Part shown: positions 16,834 through 25,212 of the stretch, one piece after another
Layout of the letters: the number at the start of each line of letters is the position of its first letter
How positions within the stretch are numbered: the first letter of the stretch is position 1
From: JADJOY01 sp046331705 [NCBI: bacterium]
GTDB taxonomy: Bacteria; JADJOY01
Reading direction: 5' to 3'
Assembly: GCA_046331705.1 (NCBI GenBank)
Contig: JAXLQJ010000058.1
Location: forward strand, 1 to 46,305
Length of the DNA: 46,305 nucleotides
The notes under the pieces: model-generated
Database searches by the model: none
Told to the model about the DNA's origin: nothing
The model's input: only the letters and a program-made list of their open reading frames with translations
Translations under genes and position numbers: made by a program

Positions 16834-18288
16834 TCAACGAGCGCCGGAGCGCGCCCGACCCGCGGGGCGATCCGCGCGCCGCCGTCCTGCGCTCGCGGCG
16901 CGCCGCGCGAGGCGCACCAGCGCACGGACCTCCACCGCGATGGCCGCGGCCATGACGTCGACGTCGCGCGCGCTGTCGTAGTCGCCGGTGATGCCGAACG
17001 CGATCCGGCCGTCGTAGGAAAGCGCAGCCGTGCCGACCCGCACGCCCTGGATGATCGGCACGTACGGCAAGCACTCGAGCAGCGTCCGACCGAGGCAATG
17101 GAGCGTGAACGGCGGACCCGGGACGTTGGTGACGACGGTGTTGATGGCGCGTTGCGGGAGCTGGTGCATGGCGCGGGTCACCAGCCGCGTCACCGTGCCG
17201 ACCACCATCGGCGGAGCGAGATCGCCGAGCTCGGTGGCCCATTCGCCTGCCTCGACCATGTGGGAGCCCTTGAGCTCGGCCATCTGCGCCGAGAGCACGC
17301 GTAGCCGTTCCCGCGGATCGGCGAGGTGAACCGGCAAATCGCAGAGCAGCGCGGAGACGCGGTTGTCGCTGATTCCCCTCGCGTCGGCGGTGCGCACCGA
17401 CACCGGCACCAGCGAGCGGATTCCGGCAGGGCCGATCGGCTCGCCGCGATGGAGCAGGAGCGCGCGGATGCCAGCCGTGACGGCCGCCAGCACCACGTCG
17501 TTCACGGTGCCACCGAGCCCTTTGCGCACGGTGCGCACGTCGTCGAGGGTCACCGACGCGTGGGCATAGACCCGGTGGGTTCCCACCGTGCCCACGATCG
17601 ACGAGGGTGGCTTGATCAGCAAGCGCCGCGCGAATCCGATCAGTCCCTGGCCGGTCTCGACCACCGCGCGCACGCCGTCGGCGGGGTGCGTGAGCCCGTC
17701 GCGTGTCTTGCGCGCCCAGGCGAATGCATCGCCGGCCAGGCCGCGCCACGCGTCCAGCACCAGCGCGAGATCGGACGGCTCGGCCGCGGGAGTCCACGGC
17801 ACCACGTCGGGCAGCCGCGACTCGCGCTCGGTGTCGAGCAACGCGGCCAGGAGCTCGATGCCCGAGATCCCGTCCACCAGGCAATGGTGGATCTTCGAGA
17901 TCAGCGCCCAGCGACGCCCCTTCAATCCCTCGACGACCCAGGCCTCCCAGAGCGGCCGGTCGCGATCGAGCGGCTGGGACATGATGCGGCCCATGAGATT
18001 GCAGAGCGCCCGATCGTCGTGGGGCGCGGGCAACGCCGTGCGTCGCAGGTGGTAGCCGAGATCGAAGCGCGGATCGTCGATCCACACCGGGCGGCCGAGC
18101 TCCAAGGGCACGAAGCGGACGCGCTGCCGGTAGCGCGGGACCTGGTGCAGCTTGGAGCGAAAGAGCGCCTCGATCTCCGCCGCCTGCGGCACCGGCCCCG
18201 CGAAGATCGAGATGCACGCGATGTGCATCGGCGCCGCGGCGTCCTCGAGATGGAGGAATTGCGCGTCGAGCAGGTGTAGGCGCTGCAT
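16834..18288 (-). CDS. WS/DGAT-type acyltransferase (wax ester synthase/diacylglycerol acyltransferase family)
   Basis: A 484-residue acyl-CoA-dependent O-acyltransferase. The catalytic motif HHCLVDG (134-140; His134, His135, Asp139) matches HHxxxDG, and the N-terminus (LHLLDAQFLHLED) and the NVPGPP motif near the C-terminal third are characteristic. Members esterify fatty alcohols or diacylglycerol to make wax esters or storage triacylglycerol at the membrane. The start is ATG 18288, preceded by a strong ACGGAGG; an open frame extends further upstream but is not family-like. The last 25 residues are Arg/Ala-rich, probably a disordered tail. Confidence 0.92.
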   Translation of the reverse strand: MQRLHLLDAQFLHLEDAAAPMHIACISIFAGPVPQAAEIEALFRSKLHQVPRYRQRVRFVPLELGRPVWIDDPRFDLGYHLRRTALPAPHDDRALCNLMGRIMSQPLDRDRPLWEAWVVEGLKGRRWALISKIHHCLVDGISGIELLAALLDTERESRLPDVVPWTPAAEPSDLALVLDAWRGLAGDAFAWARKTRDGLTHPADGVRAVVETGQGLIGFARRLLIKPPSSIVGTVGTHRVYAHASVTLDDVRTVRKGLGGTVNDVVLAAVTAGIRALLLHRGEPIGPAGIRSLVPVSVRTADARGISDNRVSALLCDLPVHLADPRERLRVLSAQMAELKGSHMVEAGEWATELGDLAPPMVVGTVTRLVTRAMHQLPQRAINTVVTNVPGPPFTLHCLGRTLLECLPYVPIIQGVRVGTAALSYDGRIAFGITGDYDSARDVDVMAAAIAVEVRALVRLARRAASAGRRRADRPAGRARSGAR

Positions 18289-18676
18289 TCGGACCTCCGT
18301 GAGGCTCCTCGGTTGCGCCGCCTCGCAAGCCACCACGCCGCCCGCGACAGCGCGGGCATCCGACGCAGCGACCGCGCGCGGCCCGAGCGATCCGGCTCGG
18401 TCGCGCGACGATCGCGAGCGATTCGCGTGACGGCGCACGAGCGCGCGACGACGCGTGGGATTCTGGCCCGCCGAGAAGCCCGCCACAACCGTCCCCGTCG
18501 AGACGCAGCCGCGCGGCGCTCGCGCACGAGTTGCCGGCCGGGCTCACCACGACGCGAGTGGAGCGCGCCCGCGGGAGCCGCTCGCCCCAGGGACTGGAAC
18601 CTCGGCGACTCCTGCAACATGATCCAGGCGTGGCGTCCGTGTCGGCGGTTCCGCACGGCCCACGGCGAGGCTCTGA
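18289..18676. other. gene-free interval upstream of the WS/DGAT gene
   Basis: About 390 bp between the divergent acyltransferase and the next plus-strand candidate gene. It must contain the acyltransferase promoter, but I see no recognisable gene, RNA or strong operator-like symmetry. Confidence 0.4.
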
Positions 18677-19165
18677 ATGCGCGCTCCGCACCGTTTCGCG
18701 ATCGTGTTGCCGTCGCAGGCACTCCTCGGCGTCATCGGATCGTGGGTCCCCGAACTCGCTCCGGTGCCGGAGGGTTCGTCCGGCCCCATCGAGAACGCCG
18801 ATCTCGTCCGTCCCCGCCACACCGTCGCATTCGACATCCTGGGCGAGCAGCGCATGGATCATTGGGCGGTGCCTGCCGGACCTTCGCCCGCGCACGGATG
18901 GCCCGTGGTGATCCCGTTTCACGGATCCGTCATCGGCGCCCAGCTCACCTGGCAGGCCTCGAAGGCCACGCCCTTCGGCGCCGACGATCCGACGCAGAGG
19001 GTCGAGTGCCTCATCCACGGCGCCAGTCCGTGGGATACCAGCGACCTGCTCGTCTCGGACCACGAATGGATCGCGGCGGCACCGGACGAGGTGGTCTCGT
19101 GGTTCCCGTCGCACCCGGGAACCCAGCCGCGCTCGAGCCACCGACACCGATGCGGTCGCTCATGA
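18677..19165 (+). CDS. hypothetical protein
   Basis: A possible 162-residue protein that I do not recognise. The N-terminus (FAIVLPSQALLGVIGSWVP) is moderately hydrophobic and could be a weak signal or anchor segment. The body is acidic to neutral with an unusual number of Trp and His residues, unlike random GC-rich translation. The final 15 residues overlap the next gene in another frame. No convincing ribosome-binding site is visible. It may be real, or the eroded end of something larger. Confidence 0.35.
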   Translation: MRAPHRFAIVLPSQALLGVIGSWVPELAPVPEGSSGPIENADLVRPRHTVAFDILGEQRMDHWAVPAGPSPAHGWPVVIPFHGSVIGAQLTWQASKATPFGADDPTQRVECLIHGASPWDTSDLLVSDHEWIAAAPDEVVSWFPSHPGTQPRSSHRHRCGRS

Positions 19166-19896
19166 CGGCGAGCGTGCAAGACGCGGAGATCGAGCGGCGC
19201 CTCGCGCCGTTTCTCGCCCGAGGGCTCATCCGGCGAGTGCCCACCCGCTGGCAGCTGCTGCAGGGCACCCTCGAGATGACGCCCTACGTGCTGAGCTCCG
19301 ACGCCACCGCCGAGCAACGCTACGCGGGCACGCCGTTCGGCCATCCGATCTTGCGCCAGCCGCTGATCTTCGCGCGGGTGGGTCTCGATCACCTGCGCAC
19401 CGGCGCCGCGCTGGGCGCCAAGCTCGGCTCGGTGTGCGCGCACCTGCACCTGACCCATCACCAGGGCATGCCCGTCTTCGACTTGCAGGTGGTGCAGACC
19501 CACCCCGATGGGCTCGCGCGATTGCGCGCCCGCACCAAGGAGCTCCTCGAGAACCAGAGCGCACGGGCGCGCCGCGACAACCGGTTGGTGGCGCTGATCC
19601 TGCCGCGCGCCGCCGAGTACTACCGCCAGTTCCTGGGCGCCGACGGCTGGATCGCGCGCGCCGAGCGCTTCGATTATCCGACGGCGCAGGACGAGGGCGC
19701 GGCGCTGCCCGAGGAGTTCTGGAGCCTGACGGGCTTTCTCGAGCATTGCGCGACCACGTTTCCCGCCACGTCCCGCGAGTGGCCGTGGTCGCGCTACCCC
19801 GGGCACCTCGCTCGCCTCGCGACGCGACGTTTCCGTGACAGCCGCGAACGCAGCACCCGTCCCGCGACCGGATCTTCCGAGGGCGCGAAGTCGTAG
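19150..19896 (+). CDS. hypothetical protein, about 245 residues
   Basis: A 248-residue protein (starts at ATG 19150 or ATG 19162 give 248 or 244 residues). It is not recognised as a known family. It has no signal peptide or membrane helix and looks soluble and mixed alpha/beta, with a central His-containing strand (GSVCAHLHLTHHQGMPVFDLQVV) followed by amphipathic helices (LRARTKELLENQSARARRDNR). Coding bias is clear and the opposite-strand frame behaves as its shadow. The basic tail from about residue 220 is probably disordered. Confidence 0.65.
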   Translation: MRSLMTASVQDAEIERRLAPFLARGLIRRVPTRWQLLQGTLEMTPYVLSSDATAEQRYAGTPFGHPILRQPLIFARVGLDHLRTGAALGAKLGSVCAHLHLTHHQGMPVFDLQVVQTHPDGLARLRARTKELLENQSARARRDNRLVALILPRAAEYYRQFLGADGWIARAERFDYPTAQDEGAALPEEFWSLTGFLEHCATTFPATSREWPWSRYPGHLARLATRRFRDSRERSTRPATGSSEGAKS

Positions 19897-20022
19897 CTGC
19901 GCCAGCGCGAGATCTCCGCGGCTCGAACGACGTCTAGACCACAAACCGGTTGGCCGGTAGTCTCGCGTCCCGACCCCCACTCGCGGCGAGATCCCCTTCG
20001 GCCGCAGCACATCGGAGAGACG

Positions 20023-22137
20023 ATGGCCGATCGGCCGCACAACGGCCTCGCCGCGACCGCCGAGCGCCCTCCGCTCGACCGACGCCGCGTGAGCGTCATC
20101 GCGGGAATCACGCTCGGCGTGATCGTGGGCCTCGTCGACGCGATCTTCGTGTGGCGCTTCGACGAAGCGAGCCCCGCGGCCCGTGGGCTTCGCTCGCTCG
20201 CGGCGTTCCTGACTCCGAGCCCCGTGTGGCGGCTGAGCCCGCTCTTCGTGACCGCGCCGCTGGTCAACGCGGCGGTGGGAGCGCTGCTCGGCGCCGGGCT
20301 CGGCTGGCTGCGCTCCCGCGCGGGCCGGCCGCGGGCGCGACTACGCAGCGAGCTGATGCGCGATGCGCTGGCGCTGGTCTTCGGCGCCGTCGCGCTCTTC
20401 GTGCTCGGCCTCGGCTGTGGCCTGGCTCGCGCGTCGCGAACGCCCGGCCTCGTGATCCTCGGCGCCGTCCTGGGCGTGGCGGCGCTCTACGGCGTCATGC
20501 GCCTGATCGCCGCGATCCTGGATCGGCTGCTGGCGATCCGCCTGGCGACCCATCTCATCCGGCGGCCTCCGTGGCGGAAGCTGGGGATCGCGCTCGCCGT
20601 CGTGGCGGTGGTGGTGGCGATCGTGCCGCGTGCGTTGGCGCCAGCCGCCACCGCGCTCGCGCCAGTGGATCGGCCCAGCGCGGCGGACTCCGCGCGCCCC
20701 GATGGCGCGAGATCGGCGCCCAACATCGTCGTCGTCGTCATCGACACCGCCCGTGCCGATCGGTTCTCCGCCTACGGCTACCACGCGCCCACCACTCCCG
20801 AGATGGACCGGCTCGCGGGGCAAGGCATCCTCTTCGAGCGTGCGATCGCCCCCGGCGTGTGGACGGTGCCGACTCACGCCTCGTTGCTCACGGGCGTGCC
20901 GCTCTGCGTCCACGGCGCCGACGCCACCAGCCCGTACCTGCGGGGCGGCTTGGCCACGCTGCCGGAGGTGCTCGCCCGCCACGGCTATCGAACCGCGGGA
21001 TTCAGCAACAATCCGCTGGTATCGAGCATCACCGGCATGACCCGTGGCTTCGAGCGCTTCGAAGACCATTGGCGCGGCGGCGGATTCGCGCCGCTCATGG
21101 TCTACCAGCGCCTCGGCGAGCTGGTGATCGCCAAGTGGAAGCGCGGCAAGAACCATGGCGGCGCCGACTACACGCTGCCGCGGGTGCTCACGTGGATCGA
21201 CGAGGTCCGCGAGCAAGACGGCGACGCCGGCGAGGCGCGGCCATTCTTCGCGTTCGTGAACCTGATGGAGCCGCACAGTCGGCTCACCTACCATCCCGGC
21301 GTCACCGACGCCTTCCGTGATCCGCGCGACAGCGTCGACGACCTGCTGCGCACGCCACAGACCGCGTTTCAGCTCGTGCGCGAGCCGCCGGCGCTGCGCG
21401 CCGACGACGCGCGGCGCCTGAGCACCCTCTACGACGGCGAGCTCAAGTTCGCCGACGTCGAGATCGGCCGCTTCGTGCGTGGGCTCGAGGCCCGCGGCCT
21501 GCTCGAGGACACGCTGCTCGTGATCACCGCGGACCACGGCGAGGCGATCGGCGATCACGATCTCTTCAGCCACGGCCAGAGCGTCTACGACGAGGTCGCC
21601 CGCGTGCCGCTCATCCTTCGCCACCCGCGGCTCGGCCCCGCCGGTACCCGGGTGCGGACGCCGGTCTCGACCGCCGATCTCTTCCAGACCGTGCTGCGCT
21701 TCGCCGGGATCGCGACGCCCGCGCACCCGTCCGCAGCGATCTCCGCGGACCTGCTCGCGCAGCCGTTGCCGACGCACCCGGTGGTTTCCGAGGTCGAATC
21801 GGTCGACAAGCTGATTCGCGTGGTGCGCGCCGTGGACGCGGACGTCGCCCGCACCGCCGGGCAGAAGACCGGCCACAAGGCGCTCTACGAAGGCCACCTC
21901 AAGTTCATCGCGCGCAGCGACGGCGAGCGCCAACTCTTCGACCTCGACGCCGATCCCGGCGAGCTCACGAATCTCGCGGCGGCGCGGCCGGCGGACGTGG
22001 AGCGATTCGTCGCGGGGCTCGCCGCCTGGCACCGGGTGGTCGGCTGCGACGCCACGGCGACGCGGGGCGCCCAGGCGGCGCTCACCGTCGATCCCACGGC
22101 CGAGCAGGCGCTGCGCGCCCTCGGCTACGTGGAATGA
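20023..22137 (+). CDS. membrane-anchored sulfatase/alkaline-phosphatase-superfamily hydrolase
   Basis: A 704-residue protein. The first 205 residues hold about five hydrophobic segments (near 23-44, 74-95, 115-134, 143-166, 187-203); the rest is a sulfatase-fold catalytic domain. Metal and active-site features are Asp241 in VVIDTARADR, the segment TVPTHASLLTG (281-291), and TADHGE. The nucleophile position (normally Cys or Ser in C/S-x-P-x-R) is Thr281, with His285 in place of Arg, so formylglycine maturation is impossible here; phospho-ester or phosphotransferase chemistry is likelier than classical sulfatase activity. The catalytic domain probably faces the periplasm. GGAGA lies just before ATG 20023. 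It converges with the arginase-fold gene with only 3 nt between stops. Confidence 0.85.
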   Translation: MADRPHNGLAATAERPPLDRRRVSVIAGITLGVIVGLVDAIFVWRFDEASPAARGLRSLAAFLTPSPVWRLSPLFVTAPLVNAAVGALLGAGLGWLRSRAGRPRARLRSELMRDALALVFGAVALFVLGLGCGLARASRTPGLVILGAVLGVAALYGVMRLIAAILDRLLAIRLATHLIRRPPWRKLGIALAVVAVVVAIVPRALAPAATALAPVDRPSAADSARPDGARSAPNIVVVVIDTARADRFSAYGYHAPTTPEMDRLAGQGILFERAIAPGVWTVPTHASLLTGVPLCVHGADATSPYLRGGLATLPEVLARHGYRTAGFSNNPLVSSITGMTRGFERFEDHWRGGGFAPLMVYQRLGELVIAKWKRGKNHGGADYTLPRVLTWIDEVREQDGDAGEARPFFAFVNLMEPHSRLTYHPGVTDAFRDPRDSVDDLLRTPQTAFQLVREPPALRADDARRLSTLYDGELKFADVEIGRFVRGLEARGLLEDTLLVITADHGEAIGDHDLFSHGQSVYDEVARVPLILRHPRLGPAGTRVRTPVSTADLFQTVLRFAGIATPAHPSAAISADLLAQPLPTHPVVSEVESVDKLIRVVRAVDADVARTAGQKTGHKALYEGHLKFIARSDGERQLFDLDADPGELTNLAAARPADVERFVAGLAAWHRVVGCDATATRGAQAALTVDPTAEQALRALGYVE

Positions 22138-22140
22138 GCG

Positions 22141-23064
22141 TCAGCGCCGGGCGGCGCGGGCGGCGATCGCCTGTCGCACGGCGTCGACGAGCGCGCGATT
22201 GGTGCGGCCGTTCCGTGCCGCGGCCTCGCTCGGATCGAACCGATACGCGGCGCGCTCGGCCTTGTCGAGCGCGCGTCGCAGCAGCCCGTGCACCCGCGGC
22301 GGCGACCAATCGCCCATCACGTCCATGCCGAGCAGGCGCCCGTCGGCGGCCGCCACGAACCACTGGACGATCCGCAGGATCTCGCTCAGCTCGAGACGTC
22401 CCGAATCCCAGTTCACCAGCGCGTCGGCAGGCCGCATCACGTCCTTGTCGATCGTGACGTAGAGCGGCAGGCGAGCGAGCTCGCCGCGCAAGCCGCCGCA
22501 GACCTCGTCGAGCCGCTCGGGTGCCATCGGCCGGTCGGGCTCGGCGCGCAGCGGTCGAGTGGGCACGCGCTCCCATCGCCCGCGCGACAACCGCCGCACT
22601 GCGGGGAACGCCACGGCCTTGCCGCTCTCGAGCGCCCACCACGGCGCCACCCAGCGAAAGACGTTGTCCAAGTCCAAGTCGGCGCCGACGTGGAACAAGC
22701 GCGCGAGCTGCGGATGCGCGAGCGCGTGGTTGACCCAGGTCCCGCAGTGCATGAGCGGCGCGTGGCCAACCCAGTCGGGATGCTTGTCGACGATCAAGAG
22801 GTTGAACGGCTCGCGGATCTGGCGCAGCAACGCCACCGTGACGTGGTGGAAATCGCCCGAGCCGCAGAAGCGAATCGCCGGCTCGCCCGCGTCCGCGGCG
22901 GAGCGCTCGGCCAGCTCGCGCTCGAAGCGACGAAACCGCCCGAACGAGCAACAGATGCGGATCGCGGGGCCCCAATCCCGAAGCGGCACGATGGCCGGCG
23001 CGTCGCTCGCGAGCGCCGCCTGCGGCGTGACGGCGCCGTCCAGATCCAGGATTCGAACCAGCAT
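22141..23064 (-). CDS. arginase-fold (ureohydrolase-like) protein
   Basis: A 307-residue protein with the motif order of the arginase/agmatinase superfamily but altered residues: GSGDFHH (68-74) for GGDHS, DKHPD (93-97) for DAHxD, and YVTIDKDVM for SxDxDxxDP. Enough acidic and His ligands remain for metal binding, but it may hydrolyse something other than a guanidine. A WDSG segment follows the third motif. The start is ATG 23064, with GGAG about 9 nt upstream. No polyamine or arginine genes are nearby. Confidence 0.75.
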   Translation of the reverse strand: MLVRILDLDGAVTPQAALASDAPAIVPLRDWGPAIRICCSFGRFRRFERELAERSAADAGEPAIRFCGSGDFHHVTVALLRQIREPFNLLIVDKHPDWVGHAPLMHCGTWVNHALAHPQLARLFHVGADLDLDNVFRWVAPWWALESGKAVAFPAVRRLSRGRWERVPTRPLRAEPDRPMAPERLDEVCGGLRGELARLPLYVTIDKDVMRPADALVNWDSGRLELSEILRIVQWFVAAADGRLLGMDVMGDWSPPRVHGLLRRALDKAERAAYRFDPSEAAARNGRTNRALVDAVRQAIAARAARR

Positions 23065-23117
23065 GGCGCGAGCTCCGCGCCGCCAAGCCTCGCACAACTC
23101 GCCGCGTCGGTCGCGCG

Positions 23118-23136
23118 GCGCTCGGGAACCGAGCGC
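23118..23136 (-). terminator. terminator-like hairpin after the MoaD/ThiS-like gene
   Basis: A perfect 8-bp stem (GCGCTCGG at 23118-23125 with CCGAGCGC at 23129-23136) closed by a GAA loop, 34 nt past the stop codon of the minus-strand MoaD-like gene and upstream of the arginase-fold start. No T-tract. Confidence 0.55.
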
Positions 23137-23170
23137 TCCGCGCCAGCGTGAGGTGCGTCGAGCGGCGGGC

Positions 23171-23428
23171 TCAGCCGCCGCTCAACGCCTGGACGATCTG
23201 AATCTCGTCGCGCGCGGCAAGCGGGTGCGCCAGATCGAAGGTCTGCTCGCCGTTCACGAAGAAACGGATGTGCGGTCGCATCCGGTCTTGCTCGTCGATC
23301 ATCCGAAAACGAATGCCCGGAAAGCGGGAGTCGAGCTCGGCCAGCAGCGCTCCCAGCGTCGCGCCGCCCACGTCGACGATCGCGGCCCCGGTGTAGGAGC
23401 GAAGCGGGGTCGGGATGAGCACGTTCAT
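23171..23428 (-). CDS. MoaD/ThiS-family ubiquitin-like protein
   Basis: An 85-residue beta-grasp protein ending in the diglycine (ALSGG) that is adenylated and thiocarboxylated in sulfur carriers. The segment GGATLGALLAELDSRFPGIRFRMI and the IRFFVNGE strand match the MoaD/ThiS fold. Such proteins carry sulfur for molybdopterin, thiamin or other thio-compounds with an E1-like partner, but none of those partners is encoded here. It lies 32 nt downstream of the propeller gene on the same strand, and they are probably co-transcribed. Confidence 0.88.
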   Translation of the reverse strand: MNVLIPTPLRSYTGAAIVDVGGATLGALLAELDSRFPGIRFRMIDEQDRMRPHIRFFVNGEQTFDLAHPLAARDEIQIVQALSGG

Positions 23429-23460
23429 CGCACGTCAGGATGCGAGTCGGCAGCGCCGGC

Positions 23461-24669
23461 TCACGCCGGCACGCCGGTCTCGACGGCGTAGATCTCGGGA
23501 AGATGGCGCGCGATGCACGACCAGCGCTCGCCTTCGTCGCGACTCATCCACAGCTCACCGCTGGTGGTGCCGAAATAGAGCCCGACGGGATCGTGATCGT
23601 CGGCGGCCATCGCCTGGCGCTTCACCGTCCACCAGGCCTGGCGCTCGGGAAGCCCTGCGGCGAGGCGCCGCCACGTCTTGCCGGCGTTGCGCGTCACGTA
23701 GGCGGACGGCGCGCCGCCAGGGCTGGTGCGCGGCCACACGGTGGTGCCGTCCATCGGGAAGACCCACGCGACGTCGGCGTCACGCGGATGGACCACCATC
23801 GGAAAGCCGACGTCGCCGACCTTCTTCGGCATGCTCCTGCCGATGCGAACCCACTCGTCGGAGGGTCGATCCAGCCGATAGATGCCGCAATGGTTCTGCT
23901 GGTAGAGGCGATCGGGGTTCGACGGACACATGCGCACGCAGTGGGGGTCGTGGAACGTGATGACCGCGGGGTCGAAGCCTTCGACGACCTCCATCCCCTT
24001 CACCAGGGGGCGAAACGTGCGGCCGCGGTCGGTGGACTCGTGGACGCCGCCTCCCGACATGCCGAAATAGAGGTGCTTGGGGTCGCGCGGGTCGACGATG
24101 ATCGAGTGGAGCTTCGGACCGTCGGGAGTGCCGTCCTGCACGGATCCCATCCAGGTCCGGTATTGCGCGTCGTCGTTGATGTCGGAGCACGGATCCCACG
24201 TGACTCCGCCGTCCTCCGAGCGGAAGAGCCCCTGCGGTGACGTGCCCGCGTACCAGACGTTGGGCTCGTTGGCGTGGCAAGGCGTGAGCCAGAAGGTGTG
24301 GTCGACGGCACGGCCTTTCTCGCCCTCGGGGACCTTCGCGAACGCCGGCGGGCGCTTGGCTTCCTTCCACGTGCGCCCGAGATCGGTGGAGCGAAAGACG
24401 GTCGGCCCGAGATGTCCGGTCTTCGCCGCCGCGAGGAGCGTGCGCCCGTCGCGGGGATCGAGCACCAGCTGCTGGATGATGTGACCCAGGAAATGCGGGC
24501 CGTCGACGCGCCAGTCGCGACGCTTGGAATCGCCGTGGAGCAGCCAGGCGCCCTTGCGGGTCGCGACCAGCACCACGGACTTGCGCACGGCGGACGGTCG
24601 TTTGACCGTCGTCTTGCCGCGTTTCGCTGCCTGGGGACGCGCTGCCGATCGGGTGACGTTCCGTGCCAT
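23461..24669 (-). CDS. BNR/sortilin-type beta-propeller protein
   Basis: A 402-residue protein made of BNR (Asp-box) repeats of the sialidase/VPS10 type: STDLGRTWKE, SEDGGVTWDP, STDRGRTF, TRNAGKTWRR and SRDEGERWS recur at blade intervals. The first 30 residues are basic and disordered, with no signal peptide, so the propeller may be cytosolic; no glycosidase catalytic pocket is evident and I would not call it a sialidase. The start is ATG 24669, with GGAGAGAG upstream. Its neighbours are a MoaD-like protein and an ArsR regulator on the same strand. Confidence 0.82.
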   Translation of the reverse strand: MARNVTRSAARPQAAKRGKTTVKRPSAVRKSVVLVATRKGAWLLHGDSKRRDWRVDGPHFLGHIIQQLVLDPRDGRTLLAAAKTGHLGPTVFRSTDLGRTWKEAKRPPAFAKVPEGEKGRAVDHTFWLTPCHANEPNVWYAGTSPQGLFRSEDGGVTWDPCSDINDDAQYRTWMGSVQDGTPDGPKLHSIIVDPRDPKHLYFGMSGGGVHESTDRGRTFRPLVKGMEVVEGFDPAVITFHDPHCVRMCPSNPDRLYQQNHCGIYRLDRPSDEWVRIGRSMPKKVGDVGFPMVVHPRDADVAWVFPMDGTTVWPRTSPGGAPSAYVTRNAGKTWRRLAAGLPERQAWWTVKRQAMAADDHDPVGLYFGTTSGELWMSRDEGERWSCIARHLPEIYAVETGVPA

Positions 24670-24822
24670 CGCTCTCTCCTTCGACGGCACCGCTGCGGCG
24701 CGTCGATCGCGCACGCTTACCACCCGTGCGCGTGAACCTGCAATCGAGGGGTAACCTCCGCGAACGAGCGTCGCCGGATCGCGCGCGCACCCGCCGCGGA
24801 TCGCCCGGCCGCGCGGCACCGA

Positions 24823-25179
24823 TCAGCGCCGACGTGCAGGCTTGCTCTCCTTGCGGTCGACGTCACGCCCGTACGCGCCGTGACGATCGAAACGTCCTTC
24901 CCAGAAGCGCCGATAGCGCTCGAGCCAAGCGTCCACGTCGCGCAGCGGCGCGGCGCGCAGCCGGCAAGGCCGCCACTGGGCGTCACGCCCCCGCTCGACG
25001 AGCCCGGCGCGCTCGAGCACCCGCAGGTGCTTCGAGATCGCCGGCAGGCTCATGTCGAAGGGCTCGGCGATCTCGGTGACCGAGGCCTGACTCGAGGCCA
25101 GGCGCGCGAGGATCGCTCGCCGTGTGGGATCGGAGAGCGCGGCGAAGGTCGCACTGAGCGAGTCGGCGGCGAGGGTCAT
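24823..25179 (-). CDS. ArsR-family winged-helix transcriptional repressor
   Basis: A 118-residue regulator with the winged-helix core: LSDPTRRAILARLASSQASVTEIAEPFDMSL split around the turn, recognition helix PAISKHLRVLERAGLV, and a wing rich in Arg. The metal-binding ELCVCDL-type motif of arsenic sensors is absent, so it is more like the SdpR-type or SRPBCC-associated members. It lies upstream of the propeller and MoaD-like genes on the same strand, with a 153-bp gap. The operator-like palindrome directly before its ATG suggests autorepression. Confidence 0.9.
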   Translation of the reverse strand: MTLAADSLSATFAALSDPTRRAILARLASSQASVTEIAEPFDMSLPAISKHLRVLERAGLVERGRDAQWRPCRLRAAPLRDVDAWLERYRRFWEGRFDRHGAYGRDVDRKESKPARRR

Positions 25180-25180
25180 G

Positions 25181-25212
25181 ATAACCTCATGGTTAATTAA
25201 CCCTTTGGTTAT
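25181..25212. promoter_or_regulatory. palindromic operator at the ArsR start codon
   Basis: An AT-rich island in a GC-rich genome: ATAACC (25181-25186), the perfect 12-bp palindrome GGTTAATTAACC (25191-25202), then GGTTAT (25207-25212). The outer arms are also inverted repeats of each other, 4 nt from the core on each side, giving nested dyads suited to one or two ArsR dimers. It begins 1 nt upstream of the repressor ATG. Confidence 0.7.

Noticed and set aside
23461-24669. Calling the BNR-repeat protein a sialidase
   Set aside because: Asp-box repeats alone define a propeller; the Arg triad and other catalytic residues of sialidases were not found.
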